Assembly: GCA_937902985.1 (NCBI GenBank)
Contig: CALFNG010000256.1
Coordinates: 1 to 64,000, forward strand
Direction: 5' to 3'
Origin: an uncultured Myxococcales bacterium
Lineage (GTDB): Bacteria; Myxococcota_A; Polyangia; Polyangiales; Polyangiaceae
Length of the DNA: 64,000 nucleotides
The first letter of the stretch is position 1, and each line of letters opens with the position of its first letter. A program made the translations under genes and the position numbers. Below the pieces are notes generated by a model. The model did not search any database. It saw nothing but the letters and a program-made list of their open reading frames with translations, and was not told the DNA's origin. Of this stretch, positions 52,744 to 63,392 are shown piece by piece.

Positions 52744-53711
52744 ACGAGGCCGGCCGCGTCGCGATGCTCTCGCGGATCCTCGCGGCGTCGGCCGGCGGCA
52801 TCGCGACCGGGATCGGCGACGACGCGGCCGTCCTCGAGGTCGCCGGCGCGGCTGCGGAGCGCGGCCGTCTGGTCTGGACGATCGACGAACAGGTCGACGG
52901 CTCTCACTTCCGCCGCGACCTGGCGTCGTGGCGCGACGTCGGCTGGCGGAGCTTCATGGCCGCAGCCAGCGACATCGCCGCGATGGGCGCGGTTCCGTGG
53001 TGCGCGCTCTCGTCGCTCGTCGTTCCCGACGATGTCGACGACGCCGCGCTCGAAGAGCTCGCCCGGGGCCAGCGGGCCGCCGCGGAGACCCTGGGCGCTC
53101 CCGTCGTCGGAGGCAACCTCGCCAGGGGTCCCGCGCTTTCGGTCGCCACGACCCTCCTGGGCACGTGCGAGACCCCCGTCCTCCGGCGCGGCGCCCGTCC
53201 GGGAGACGGGCTCTGGCTGGCAGGCCGCGTCGGGCTCGCGGCGGCGGGCCTGCGCGCTCTCGAGGCGCGGAAGGGGGGGGAGGCTCCTCTCTCTGTGGCC
53301 ATCGACGCGTGGCGCACGCCGCGAGCGCTCGTGGCCGAGGGTCGCGCGATGCGACCGGTCGCGCACGCCGCCGTCGACGTGTCCGACGGGCTCGCGCGCG
53401 ACGTGGGCCACATCGCCGAAGCGAGCGGCGTGCGAGTCGTGCTCGACGCCGGCGCGCTCCTCTCTGACGGCGTGCTCGCCAGCGTCGCCCTCGCGCTCGC
53501 GGCCGAGGCGCTCGAGTTGGCCCTCTACGGCGGCGAAGACTACGCGATCGTCGCCGCGAGCCCGGTCCCGATCGCGGGCTTCCGTCGCATCGGAGACGTG
53601 ACGTCAGGCCAGGGGGTCGCGCTGCGAGGCTCGAACGGAGAGGATCCGATCGAGCCGCGCGGCTTCGACCACTTCACATCTGGCAAGCCGAGGGCAGCTT
53701 CACGCTCTTGA
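52740..53711 (+). CDS. thiL: Thiamine-monophosphate kinase
   Basis: ThiL phosphorylates TMP to thiamine diphosphate. GTG 52740 overlaps the kinase stop and gives 323 aa with GIGDDAAVLEV, TIDEQVDGSHFRRDLASWRDVGWRSFMAAASDIAAMGAVP, VGGNLARGPALSVATTLLG, DVSDGLARDVGHIAEASGV and ELALYGGEDYAIV, all PurM-like ThiL hallmarks. Its 3' end overlaps the convergent lipoprotein gene by 38 bp. No other thiamine gene is nearby. Confidence 0.94.
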   Translation: MNEAGRVAMLSRILAASAGGIATGIGDDAAVLEVAGAAAERGRLVWTIDEQVDGSHFRRDLASWRDVGWRSFMAAASDIAAMGAVPWCALSSLVVPDDVDDAALEELARGQRAAAETLGAPVVGGNLARGPALSVATTLLGTCETPVLRRGARPGDGLWLAGRVGLAAAGLRALEARKGGEAPLSVAIDAWRTPRALVAEGRAMRPVAHAAVDVSDGLARDVGHIAEASGVRVVLDAGALLSDGVLASVALALAAEALELALYGGEDYAIVAASPVPIAGFRRIGDVTSGQGVALRGSNGEDPIEPRGFDHFTSGKPRAASRS

Positions 53712-54123
53712 GGATCTGACGGAGCTGGTTGAGCTCGGGCGCGTTGCCGGCGGGACCCACCTGGGACGCGAACATGTCGCACTGCGCCGCCAGCGCGTTG
53801 ATCTGGAACCCCTCGGGCGACGACCCGAGCGACTTGGCCTGCGCGCGCATCGCGTTGCAGCACTCTTTGATCTTGAGCTGGTTGGTGTTGTAGCCCCCAC
53901 CGCCGCTGGCCTTCTTGCCAGCCTCGGGCGCTGCGTCTGCATCCGGACCCCCGTCGTCGGTCAGGGGTGCAAGCTCCGTGACCGTGGGCGTGCTCGCGGG
54001 CGGCGGCGGCGCGCCTGCGTCTTCCACCGCGGGCTCCTTCTTTGGGCAGCCCGTGACGAGCACCGGAAGGAACACGGAAAACGCCAAGAAGACGAGGGTG
54101 CGGCGAACGGGCGATCGCGTCAT
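53674..54123 (-). CDS. Lipoprotein of unknown function
   Basis: ATG 54123 gives 149 aa with a lipoprotein signal (RRTLVFLAFSVFLPVLVTGCPKK, lipobox VTGC), then a Pro/Ala/Asp linker and a small domain with four cysteines (KECCNAMRAQAKSLGSSPEGFQINALAAQCDMFASQVG...LPSACQM). A similar short Cys-containing C-terminus is common in myxobacterial lipoproteins, but I know no function. It converges on thiL with a 38-bp overlap. Confidence 0.78.
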   Translation of the reverse strand: MTRSPVRRTLVFLAFSVFLPVLVTGCPKKEPAVEDAGAPPPPASTPTVTELAPLTDDGGPDADAAPEAGKKASGGGGYNTNQLKIKECCNAMRAQAKSLGSSPEGFQINALAAQCDMFASQVGPAGNAPELNQLRQILKSVKLPSACQM

Positions 54124-54173
54124 AGCGGCCGAGACTACTGCGTCCTCCGGGGGATCGCGCAATTTTCGAAGCC

Positions 54174-54286
54174 GAGGAGAGCCGCGAAGGCGCAGAGACA
54201 CGAAGGATTTTGGGTTCGGCGCAAGCGTGCCCGAGCTTGCATCGATCCTGTGAGTCCTCCGCGTCTTTGCGGTCTCTCGGTTCTCT
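54174..54286. repeat. Dispersed inverted-repeat family, copy 4
   Basis: The left arm GCGAAGGCGCAGAGACACGAAGG (within 54174-54206) and the right arm CCTCCGCGTCTTTGCGGTCTCTCGG (54256-54286) are imperfect complements. The right arm ends 8 bp before the nrdJ stop codon, so it would lie in the 3' end of the nrdJ transcript. Confidence 0.75.
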
Positions 54287-54294
54287 GGTTTGTT

Positions 54295-57200
54295 TTAGGA
54301 GCAGCCCATGGAGTTGCCGCAGTTGAGGCACTTGTAGCAAGCGCCGTTGCGGACGGTGATGTGGCCGCAGACGTCGCAGACGGGCGCGTCGCCCATCATC
54401 GTGTCGAGCTGGGCGTCGAGGGGGGAGCCGTCGACGCGGGCGCCGTCGAGTATTCGCACTTCGGGCCGTGCTTCGTTGAGGGTCTCGCTCATGGCGGCGC
54501 TTCGCGCCGTGGCCTCGCGCGTGTGGGGGAGCGGCCGGGAGTCGGCGACCGCCGGGAGGGGCCGCAGGCTCGGCGGCTCGGGCGGGGTTCCCTGGTGGTG
54601 CGCCGAGTCGAGCGGCGACGAATCGATCTCCGGCTTGATGTGCGCGAGATCGTGGCGGTGCAGATACTCGACGCCGAGCGACCGGAAGATGAAGTCGACG
54701 ATCGACGTCGCGAACTTCACGTAGGGGTGCCCCTCGACCGGGCCCTGCGGCTCGAAGCGCGTGAACGTGAACTGATCCACGTACGTCTGGAGCGGCACGC
54801 CGTATTGCAGGCCCACGCTCACGCTCATCGCGAAGCAGTTCATGAGGCTGCGGAAGGCGGCGCCCTCCTTGTGCATGTCGATGAAGATCTCGCCGAGCGT
54901 CCCGTCTTCGTACTCGCCGGTCCGGAGGAAGATCTTGTGACCGCCGACGCGGGCCTCTTGCGTATACCCATGGCGACGCTTCGGCAGGCGGATGCGCTGG
55001 CCGTACATTCGCGTGTTCGGCGTCATCTGCAGCGAGAGCTGGGCGCTCTCGGTGGCGGTGCTCTGCGGCAGCGGCGCGAGCAGCGGCTCGGGCGCGTTCG
55101 CGACCGTCGCTGCCTTCTTTTCGCTCTTCTCGCTCTTCTCGCCGGAGCTCGAGAGCGGCTGGCTCGCCTTGCACCCGTCGCGGTACAGGGCGACGGCCTT
55201 GAGTCCGAGCCGCCAGCCCTGCTCGTAGATCGTCTGCACGTCGTCTACCGACGCGTCGTTCGGGAGGTTGACCGTCTTCGAGATGGCGCCGCTCAGGAAG
55301 GGCTGCGTCGCCGCCATCATTCGAACGTGCGCCATGGGCGCGAGATAACGGACGCCCTTCTTGCCGCAACGGTTCGCGCAATCGAACACGTTGTAGTGCG
55401 CCTCTTTGAGATAGGGCGCGCCCTCGATCGTCATGTGGCCGACGATCACGTCCTGCGCTTCTTCGATCTCGGAGCGCGAGAAGCCCACGTGCTCGAGCAG
55501 CGAGAAGCCCCTCTTCGAGCGGAGCTCCTTGGTCGCCCCGAGGCGCTCGTAGGCCTCTTCCCCGAGGATCCATGCGGCGAACGCGCTGTCGAGGTCGAAG
55601 ACGCCGGGTATGGCGTTCTCGACCTTCCCCAGCTCGGCGTCGGTGAACCCTTTGGCCTTCAGGGTGCGGCGGTTGATGTTGGGGGCCGTGAGGAGCGTGT
55701 TCGTACCCGAGACGAAGGCGACGATCTCCTGGACCTCGCGCTCTCCGTACCCGAGCCGCCGGAGCGCGTGCGGGACGGTCTGGTTCACGATCTTGAAGTA
55801 GCCGCCGCCGGCGAGCTTCTTGAACTTCACCAGCGCGAAGTCGGGCTCGATGCCCGTCGTGTCGCAATCCATGAGCAAGCCGATCGTTCCCGTCGGCGCG
55901 AGCACCGTGGCCTGCGCGTTCCGGTAGCCGTGCGCTTCGCCGAGCCGAACCGCCTCGTCCCAGTCTTCGCAGGCCGAACGATAGAGATCGCCGGGGATCG
56001 CCAGCGTCTCGCCGGGGAGACGGCACGCCTCGCGATCGATGCCGTACGCAGCGTCGCGGTGCATGCGCATGACGCGGAGCATCGGCTCGCGGTTCTTGGC
56101 GTAGCCGGGGAAGGGCCCCGTCACCTCGGCCATCTCGGCGCTCACGCGGTACGCGTGGCCGCACATGATCGCGGTGAGCGCCGCGGCGATCGCGCGGCCC
56201 TCGCGGCTGTCGTAGGAGACGCCGACCGACATGAGGAGGCTGCCGAGGTTCGCGTAGCCGAGGCCGAGGGGCCGGTAGTCGTGGCTGTTACGCGCGATCG
56301 TTGCGGTCGGGTAGCTCGAGAGATCGACGAGGATCTCCTGGGCGATGAAGAACACGCGGCACGCGTGGCGATAGCCTTCGATGTCGAACGACCCGTCCTC
56401 GTGCAAGAACTTGGTGAGGTTCACGCTCGACAGGTTGCAGGCCGTGTCGTCGAGGAACATGTACTCGGAGCACGGATTCGACGCGTTGATGCGGCCCGAG
56501 TTCGGGCAGGTGTGCCAGCGGTTGATGGTCGAGTCGTACTGCACGCCGGGGTCGGCGCAGTTCCACGCGGCGTCGGCCACTTGCCGCAAGAGGTCCTTCG
56601 CGTCGAGCGTCTCGCAGACCTCGCCGGTCGTGCGAAAGCGCGTCTGCCATTTGCCGCCGGCGAGCGCCGAGTGCATGAACTCGTCGGTCACGCGCACGCT
56701 GTTGTTCGAGTTCTGCCCGCTGATCGTGTGGTAGGCCTCGCCGTTGAAGTCCGAGCTGTAGCCGGCGGCGATGAGGGCGTGCGCCTTCTTCTCTTCGCTC
56801 GCCTTCCAGCCGATGAAGCCGGAGATCTCCGGGTGGTCCATGTCGAGGCACACCATCTTGGCCGCGCGCCTCGTGGTCCCGCCGCTCTTGGTCGCGCCCG
56901 CCGCGCGGTCGAGGACCTCGAGGAACGACATGAGACCCGACGACGTGCCGCCTCCCGAGAGCTTCTCCTGCTTGCCGCGGATCGCGCTGAAGTTCGAGCC
57001 AGTGCCCGAGCCATACTTGAAGAGGCGCGCCTCCGACTTGCAGAGGTCGTAGATGGACATGAGGTCGTCCTTCGCCGACTGGATGAAGCACGCCGAGCAC
57101 TGGGGCCGCTCGTACGCCGTCTTCGTCTCGAGGACCGTCTCGGTCTCGTCGTCCCAGGCCCAGTTTCCCCCCGACCCGGGGATCTTGTACTCGTGCCAGA

Positions 57201-57795
57201 GCCCGAGGTTGAACCAGACCGGCGAGTTGAACGCGCCGAACTGATTGACGAGCAGGTACGAGAGCTCGGCCTCGAACGTGTCGGCGTCGGTCTTCGTGGC
57301 GAAGTAGCGGCTGCCCGCGGTTCGGATCGTGTGCGAGAGGCGATGCACGACCTGGCGAACGCTGGTCTCGCCGAGATCTTTGTCGCCGTAGAGGCCCGCC
57401 TTGCGGAAGTACTTCGAGATGAGGATGTCGCTCGCGAGCTGGCTCCAGCTCGCGGGGACCTCGGCGCCGTCCATCTTGAACACGACGCTGCCGTCGGGGT
57501 TCGAGATCGTGCTCGATCGCCGCTCGTAGACGACGGCGTCGAGAGGATCGTTGCCGGGGGTGGTCAAGCGACGATCGACCCTCACGCCCCTCGAGGAGCG
57601 TTTCTTCGCGGACTTCTCGGGCGCTTCCGCGTGCGTCTGAACGTCGCCGTCGGCGGGGCGTCGCTTGGCGGCGGGTTTCGGCGGCGCGTCGTTCTTCGCT
57701 TTCGCCTCTTTCGCTTCCTTCGCGATCGAGCGCGTCAGCTTGGCGTGACCGTTGCGCATTCCCAAACCATTCCCATTGAAGTCCGAATTCGCCAT
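54295..57795 (-). CDS. nrdJ: Vitamin B12-dependent (class II) ribonucleotide reductase
   Basis: It makes deoxyribonucleotides with adenosylcobalamin. The ATG at 57795 has an excellent AAGGAGG eight bases upstream and gives 1166 aa. Motifs seen are the finger-loop region NPCSEYMFLDDTACNLSSVNL, GSGTGSNFSAIRG, APTGTIGLLMDCDTTGIEPDFALVKFKKLAGGGYF, and a Cys-rich C-terminus (CDVCGHITVRNGACYKCLNCGNSMGCS) with likely redox-active and zinc cysteines. The first 90 residues are a Lys/Ala-rich extension. The upstream 900 bp carries the hairpin-rich candidate leader or RNA. No consensus B12 box or NrdR box was found by eye. Confidence 0.96.
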   Translation of the reverse strand: MANSDFNGNGLGMRNGHAKLTRSIAKEAKEAKAKNDAPPKPAAKRRPADGDVQTHAEAPEKSAKKRSSRGVRVDRRLTTPGNDPLDAVVYERRSSTISNPDGSVVFKMDGAEVPASWSQLASDILISKYFRKAGLYGDKDLGETSVRQVVHRLSHTIRTAGSRYFATKTDADTFEAELSYLLVNQFGAFNSPVWFNLGLWHEYKIPGSGGNWAWDDETETVLETKTAYERPQCSACFIQSAKDDLMSIYDLCKSEARLFKYGSGTGSNFSAIRGKQEKLSGGGTSSGLMSFLEVLDRAAGATKSGGTTRRAAKMVCLDMDHPEISGFIGWKASEEKKAHALIAAGYSSDFNGEAYHTISGQNSNNSVRVTDEFMHSALAGGKWQTRFRTTGEVCETLDAKDLLRQVADAAWNCADPGVQYDSTINRWHTCPNSGRINASNPCSEYMFLDDTACNLSSVNLTKFLHEDGSFDIEGYRHACRVFFIAQEILVDLSSYPTATIARNSHDYRPLGLGYANLGSLLMSVGVSYDSREGRAIAAALTAIMCGHAYRVSAEMAEVTGPFPGYAKNREPMLRVMRMHRDAAYGIDREACRLPGETLAIPGDLYRSACEDWDEAVRLGEAHGYRNAQATVLAPTGTIGLLMDCDTTGIEPDFALVKFKKLAGGGYFKIVNQTVPHALRRLGYGEREVQEIVAFVSGTNTLLTAPNINRRTLKAKGFTDAELGKVENAIPGVFDLDSAFAAWILGEEAYERLGATKELRSKRGFSLLEHVGFSRSEIEEAQDVIVGHMTIEGAPYLKEAHYNVFDCANRCGKKGVRYLAPMAHVRMMAATQPFLSGAISKTVNLPNDASVDDVQTIYEQGWRLGLKAVALYRDGCKASQPLSSSGEKSEKSEKKAATVANAPEPLLAPLPQSTATESAQLSLQMTPNTRMYGQRIRLPKRRHGYTQEARVGGHKIFLRTGEYEDGTLGEIFIDMHKEGAAFRSLMNCFAMSVSVGLQYGVPLQTYVDQFTFTRFEPQGPVEGHPYVKFATSIVDFIFRSLGVEYLHRHDLAHIKPEIDSSPLDSAHHQGTPPEPPSLRPLPAVADSRPLPHTREATARSAAMSETLNEARPEVRILDGARVDGSPLDAQLDTMMGDAPVCDVCGHITVRNGACYKCLNCGNSMGCS

Positions 57796-57924
57796 TGTAC
57801 CGCCCTCCTTCGACCCGATCCGCCGCGCCTCGTTGTCTGCATCTGCCTGAGCTGCCCTGCCAAAGCCTCTGCCTGGGACACCACGCGCCGACACACCACG
57901 CGCGAGCCACCTCCCGGCACGCCG

Positions 57925-57938
57925 GCATCAGCTGATGC
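57925..57938. promoter_or_regulatory. Perfect 14-bp palindrome upstream of nrdJ
   Basis: GCATCAGCTGATGC is a perfect palindrome 130 bp upstream of the nrdJ start codon. It has the size and symmetry of a dimeric repressor site, but the binding protein is unknown and it does not match the NrdR consensus. Confidence 0.4.
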
Positions 57939-57971
57939 GGGCGCCGAGAGAGGTCGTCAGGTTGTCGAGCC

Positions 57972-58276
57972 GTTCAGTGTCGGCCGGGCCTGAACAAGCC
58001 CAGCCAAGAAAGATGCCAATAGCCTGCTATCTCGTTCAGCTTCTCCGCCGCGCGGAGCCCGCGCAGAACACAAAGAAACCCCCCCGCCCGGACTGCCGAT
58101 GCAGTCACTCGGGAGCTCATCCACTGCTCTCTGGATACCGCCAACCACCCGCTTCCGGCCTTGCGGCCGGTCAGCTGAGTCAGTCGTTCTAACCCCAACA
58201 TCTTGGGCCTGTCCAGCAAAAAGCCACCAACGATTGTGGTTACAGGGGTCTCCATTGTGGACGCCGTGTGGACCCC
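57972..58276 (-). ncRNA. Candidate structured RNA or long leader upstream of nrdJ
   Basis: No convincing protein is encoded in 57.8-58.7 kb. Within about 300 bp there are eight hairpins: GTTCAG/CTGAAC (57972-57995), CTCCGC/GCGGAG (58043-58057), GACTGC/GCAGTC (58091-58106), ATCCA/TGGAT (58119-58136), CCGGCC/GGCCGG (58155-58170), CCCAA/TTGGG (58194-58207), a bulged CCA-CAA/TTG-TGG (58224-58239) and GGGGTC/GACCCC (58245-58276). On the minus strand the 58155 hairpin is closed by a GCAA (GNRA) tetraloop, which favours that strand. GTTCAG or its complement occurs five times in 57.97-58.46 kb. GC content appears lower than in flanking genes. It could be a free ncRNA or the 5' leader of nrdJ. I do not recognise a known RNA class. 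Confidence 0.5.
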
Positions 58277-58471
58277 GGCGGCCCTTCGCGACCCCGTTTT
58301 TCGAGAGGAGTCCCCGACGCCCGCGAGGTCGACCGGGAAGGAAATTGTCCCCACCACCCCGAACCGCAGCAATCACTGAACTCCCGGCGACAGGTGAACG
58401 GCTGATACCCACAGCTCCAACACAGCTGACGCGCTGCTTCTCCGGCCCTTGTTCAGCGGTTCTCCCCAGGG

Positions 58472-58558
58472 AGGAGAAAGGCAAAGGCGCGAAAGGCGCA
58501 AAGCAGAGATCGCGGTTCGGGCTCTCGACGCCGTCACGCCTTAGCGCCTCACGCCTTC
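58472..58558. repeat. Dispersed inverted-repeat family, diverged copy 5
   Basis: GGCGCGAAAGGCGCAAAG on the left and CGCCTTAGCGCCTCACGCCTT on the right resemble the arms of the family seen at 9248 and 54174, but are more diverged. It lies between the hairpin-rich region and the long hairpin at 58606. Confidence 0.5.
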
Positions 58559-58605
58559 CGGCTAGCCATCCGAGACGGTCGACACCCCGTGCCCTCGATC
58601 TGCCC

Positions 58606-58731
58606 TAAATCAAGCGTCGGCTATGCGGAACGGGTCCGGCTCGACGGTCGCCGCGCGGAGGCGTACTTCCCGTACGCCGAGCACGGCGAGCGTCGAGACG
58701 GGCTCGTTCCGCGACGCCGGCGCTTAATTTA
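58606..58731. repeat. 126-nt near-perfect hairpin overlapping the hemW stop codon
   Basis: The two 60-nt arms match at about 48 positions, several of the rest being G-T pairs. Blocks include TAAAT, AAGCG, GCGGAACG, CTCGACG, TCGCCG, and an apex GGCGTAC-TTCCC-GTACGCC at 58660-58678. The right arm includes the TAA stop of hemW (58729-58731). It may be a strong terminator, an RNase III-type processing site, or a mobile palindromic element (REPIN/MITE). Confidence 0.85.
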
Positions 58732-60060
58732 GAAGAGGCGGGCGGCTGTGTCGTCGGTCCAGAGCCAGGCGGCGCGGGGGACGCGAAGGCGCGGGCCGCT
58801 GCGCTCGAGGCGCCCGCGTTGCTCGAGCCACGCCACGGCGCGCTGGCGGTCGGTGCTCCACGGATCGACGCGCAGGTCGCGGGCGATGGCGTCGAGATCG
58901 ATGCCCTCTTCGACGCGGAGCCCGAGCATGATGCGTTCGCGGAGGAGCGTCTCGGCGTCGAGGCTCTCGACCGTCGCGCCGGGGCTCTGTGCTCCGCTGG
59001 CGACATAGCGGTCGGGTTGAACTTCGTTTCTCCAGCGCAGCCCCGCGGCTGGCGCGGTGGCCGACGCGCTCCGCACGAAGCCGTAGGCGCCGCAGCCGAG
59101 GCCCAGGTACTCGTCGCCGCGCCAGTAGCCCAGGTTGTGTCGCGCCTCCTCGCCCGGTCGCGCGTAGTTCGAGATCTCGTAGTGGCGAAATCCGAGCCCG
59201 CCGAGCGCCTCGTCGATGGCGAGGAACGCGTCGGCGACCTCGCCGTCCTCGGCGAGCGGCAGCCGCCCGCGGCGAGCGAGCTCCCCGAAGCGCGTCCCGG
59301 GCTCGATCGTGAGCTGGTAACACGAGAGATGGGCGACCCCGAGGTTCACGAGCTCGATGGCCTCGTCGCGCGCGTCGCTGGCAGACTGGCCAGGCAGACC
59401 GAAGATGAGATCCGCCGAGACCCGCGGGATGCCCGACGCGATGGCCCCCTCGACCGCGCTCCGCGCGCCGGCGGCGTCGTGCAGCCGGCCGAGGTAGCGC
59501 AGGCGGTCGTCGCGAAGGGACTGGACGCCAATCGAGAGCCGGTTCACGCCCGCGTCGCGGAGCCGGCGGGCTCGCTCGACGTCCAGCGACGTCGGGTTGC
59601 ACTCCACCGTCACCTCGGCCGTCGAGCGCGCGCCGAAGCGCGCGCGCAGCCCGTCGAGCACTCGCCCGAGCTCGGCCGGTTCCCAGAGGCTCGGCGTGCC
59701 GCCGCCGAAGAAGACGCTCTCGAGTCGCCTCTCGACGTGCCCCTCCATGAAGGCCGGCGCCCGGGCGTCGAGCTCCCTCAGCACCGCGTCGGCGTACCCG
59801 GCGTGATCGATGGCCGGCGCCACGTAGCTCACGAAGTCGCAGTAGGGGCACTTGGCGAGGCACCAGGGAAAGTGCACGTAAGCGCTGGCGGCGCGCCGCG
59901 CGGTCACGTTCGGCAGCGGAGCGGGGGGAGGGTCCGCCGCCGCGCCCGCTCCGGCCGCGCTCGCTCCCACCGTGCCGCCACCGGTCGAACCGGTGCGGGT
60001 GCTCGAGGGGGGGCTCGGGGGTGCGGTCGAGGTGGCGCCAAGAGACGAATCGAAGGTCAT
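58729..60060 (-). CDS. hemW: Radical SAM heme chaperone HemW
   Basis: The 4Fe-4S motif is CLAKCPYCDF, preceded by YVHFPW, followed by FFGGGTPSLWEPAEL, VECNPTSLDVERARRLRDAGVNRLSIGVQSL, ADLIFGLPGQ and HYEISNYARPGEEARHNLGYW. These identify HemW, formerly annotated as a coproporphyrinogen oxidase, which binds and delivers heme. A first cysteine motif of CxxxCxxC type is intact. The start ATG 60060 (443 aa) includes an 80-residue Ser/Pro/Thr-rich N-terminal extension that is unusual. Its stop lies inside the 126-nt hairpin. Confidence 0.93.
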   Translation of the reverse strand: MTFDSSLGATSTAPPSPPSSTRTGSTGGGTVGASAAGAGAAADPPPAPLPNVTARRAASAYVHFPWCLAKCPYCDFVSYVAPAIDHAGYADAVLRELDARAPAFMEGHVERRLESVFFGGGTPSLWEPAELGRVLDGLRARFGARSTAEVTVECNPTSLDVERARRLRDAGVNRLSIGVQSLRDDRLRYLGRLHDAAGARSAVEGAIASGIPRVSADLIFGLPGQSASDARDEAIELVNLGVAHLSCYQLTIEPGTRFGELARRGRLPLAEDGEVADAFLAIDEALGGLGFRHYEISNYARPGEEARHNLGYWRGDEYLGLGCGAYGFVRSASATAPAAGLRWRNEVQPDRYVASGAQSPGATVESLDAETLLRERIMLGLRVEEGIDLDAIARDLRVDPWSTDRQRAVAWLEQRGRLERSGPRLRVPRAAWLWTDDTAARLF

Positions 60061-60248
60061 CGGGTCGATTTCCTGAGGAGCCGCTTTACCTAGCACTCGC
60101 GGGCCCCGCCTCGGGGCCGTGGGGCAAAGCAGGGGCATGGCGGAGCGCCGCCGGACCCGTCCACGGGCGAGTCCGGTTGCGTGTGATTGCCCCTGCGAGG
60201 CACCGGTGTTACTTTTTTTGCACGGGTGACGGACACACGCACCCGCTA

Positions 60249-62411
<2,163 letters not shown>

Positions 62412-62430
62412 AGCGCTCGGGAGAGCGAGA

Positions 62431-62560
62431 GATTGGCCGCAGGGGGCGCAGAGGGCGCAGAGGAAAGAAGGGTCGTAGACTCGCGGCTGGCACGCGTGGC
62501 GAACGTCCCGAACCCACCTCCTCTCTGCTCTGTGCCCTCCGCGGCTCTGCGGCCCATCTC
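62431..62560. repeat. Dispersed inverted-repeat family, copy 6
   Basis: Left arm GATTGGCCGCAGGGGGCGCAG... (62431-62463) and right arm ...CCCTCCGCGGCTCTGCGGCC (62517-62560) are imperfect complements and close relatives of the copy at 42613. It starts about 20 bp after the rel stop, in a 259-bp gap with no gene. Confidence 0.78.
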
Positions 62561-62670
62561 GTCGCGAGCTTGAGGGCGCCTGACGCGCAACGTTAGTTTT
62601 CCTTGTTCGCCAGTGATTACGCGCGAATGGGCTTGCAACCGGCGCGGCTCTGGGGCATCCAGGGCTGAGC

Positions 62671-63261
62671 ATGAGAGCCCGATTTTCTGTCGTCGCCGTC
62701 TGCGCAATCGTCCTTTCCGGGGTCGCCGGCGCGGCCTGTGGAGGCGGCGAGCCGCCGCCCCCCGTCGCGCCGCCCGCTCCGAGCGAGGCGCCGGCCATGT
62801 CGAGCGCACCGGCGGCCAGCTCGGCGCCGGCCGAGAGCGCGGCACCGGTGGCGAGCGCAGCCCCGTCGGCGAGCGCGGGTCCCACGGGCGGTCCGCCCAA
62901 GGCCGGCGAGTGGGATTCGTGGTCCCACGATCAGAAGCTCGCGTACATGAAGACGGCCGTCTTGCCAAAGATGGGCGGTCTCTTCCACGACTTCGACGCC
63001 AAGCGCTACGCGGAGCCGAAGTGCGTGCTGTGCCACGGCGCCGGCGTCAAAGATGGCAGCTTCAAGATGCCCAACCCCGGGCTCCCCAAGCTCGACGTGA
63101 CACCCGCCGGCTTCAAGGCGATGCAGGCGAAGAAGCCCAAGGTCGTCGAGTTCATGATGAAGCAAGTCGAAGAGAACATGGCCGAGCTCCTCGGTGAGCC
63201 GGCGTACGATCCGGCCACGCAGAAGGGCTTCGGCTGCCTCGACTGCCACACGAAGAAGTAG
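62671..63261 (+). CDS. Di-heme c-type cytochrome lipoprotein
   Basis: The signal peptide ends in SGVAGAACGGG, a lipobox-like site, followed by a 60-residue Ala/Ser/Pro linker. The mature domain has two CxxCH sites, CVLCH and CLDCH, the second seven residues from the end, and conserved-looking WDSWSHDQKLAYMKTAVLPKMG. The product would be membrane-anchored in the periplasm and carry two hemes. The electron partner is unknown, and the family is not a named one I recognise. Confidence 0.85.
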   Translation: MRARFSVVAVCAIVLSGVAGAACGGGEPPPPVAPPAPSEAPAMSSAPAASSAPAESAAPVASAAPSASAGPTGGPPKAGEWDSWSHDQKLAYMKTAVLPKMGGLFHDFDAKRYAEPKCVLCHGAGVKDGSFKMPNPGLPKLDVTPAGFKAMQAKKPKVVEFMMKQVEENMAELLGEPAYDPATQKGFGCLDCHTKK

Positions 63262-63392
63262 CTCCGCGGGTGCGCCGGCTTGCTCGCCTCGCCCGATCCA
63301 GCGGAGCAGGGAAATGACGGAGAGAGCGGAAGATCGGGACGTTTCGATCCCGATCGACTGAACTTCTGATCTTCTGTCTCCTCTCTGGATCC

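Noticed and set aside
54250-57993. 1247-aa plus-strand ORF opposite nrdJ
   Set aside because: It is a shadow of the nrdJ codon pattern, with Arg/Val/Glu/Asp-biased composition and no family signature.
57957-58484. 175-aa and 132-aa minus-strand ORFs in the hairpin region
   Set aside because: No recognisable domain, weak codon bias and many stable palindromes; a structured RNA seems likelier, though a novel protein is not excluded.
57796-58500. Cobalamin riboswitch or NrdR box before nrdJ
   Set aside because: No B12-box (AGTC..ACCTGCC type) and no ACACWATATATWGTGT-like NrdR site was found on either strand by eye.
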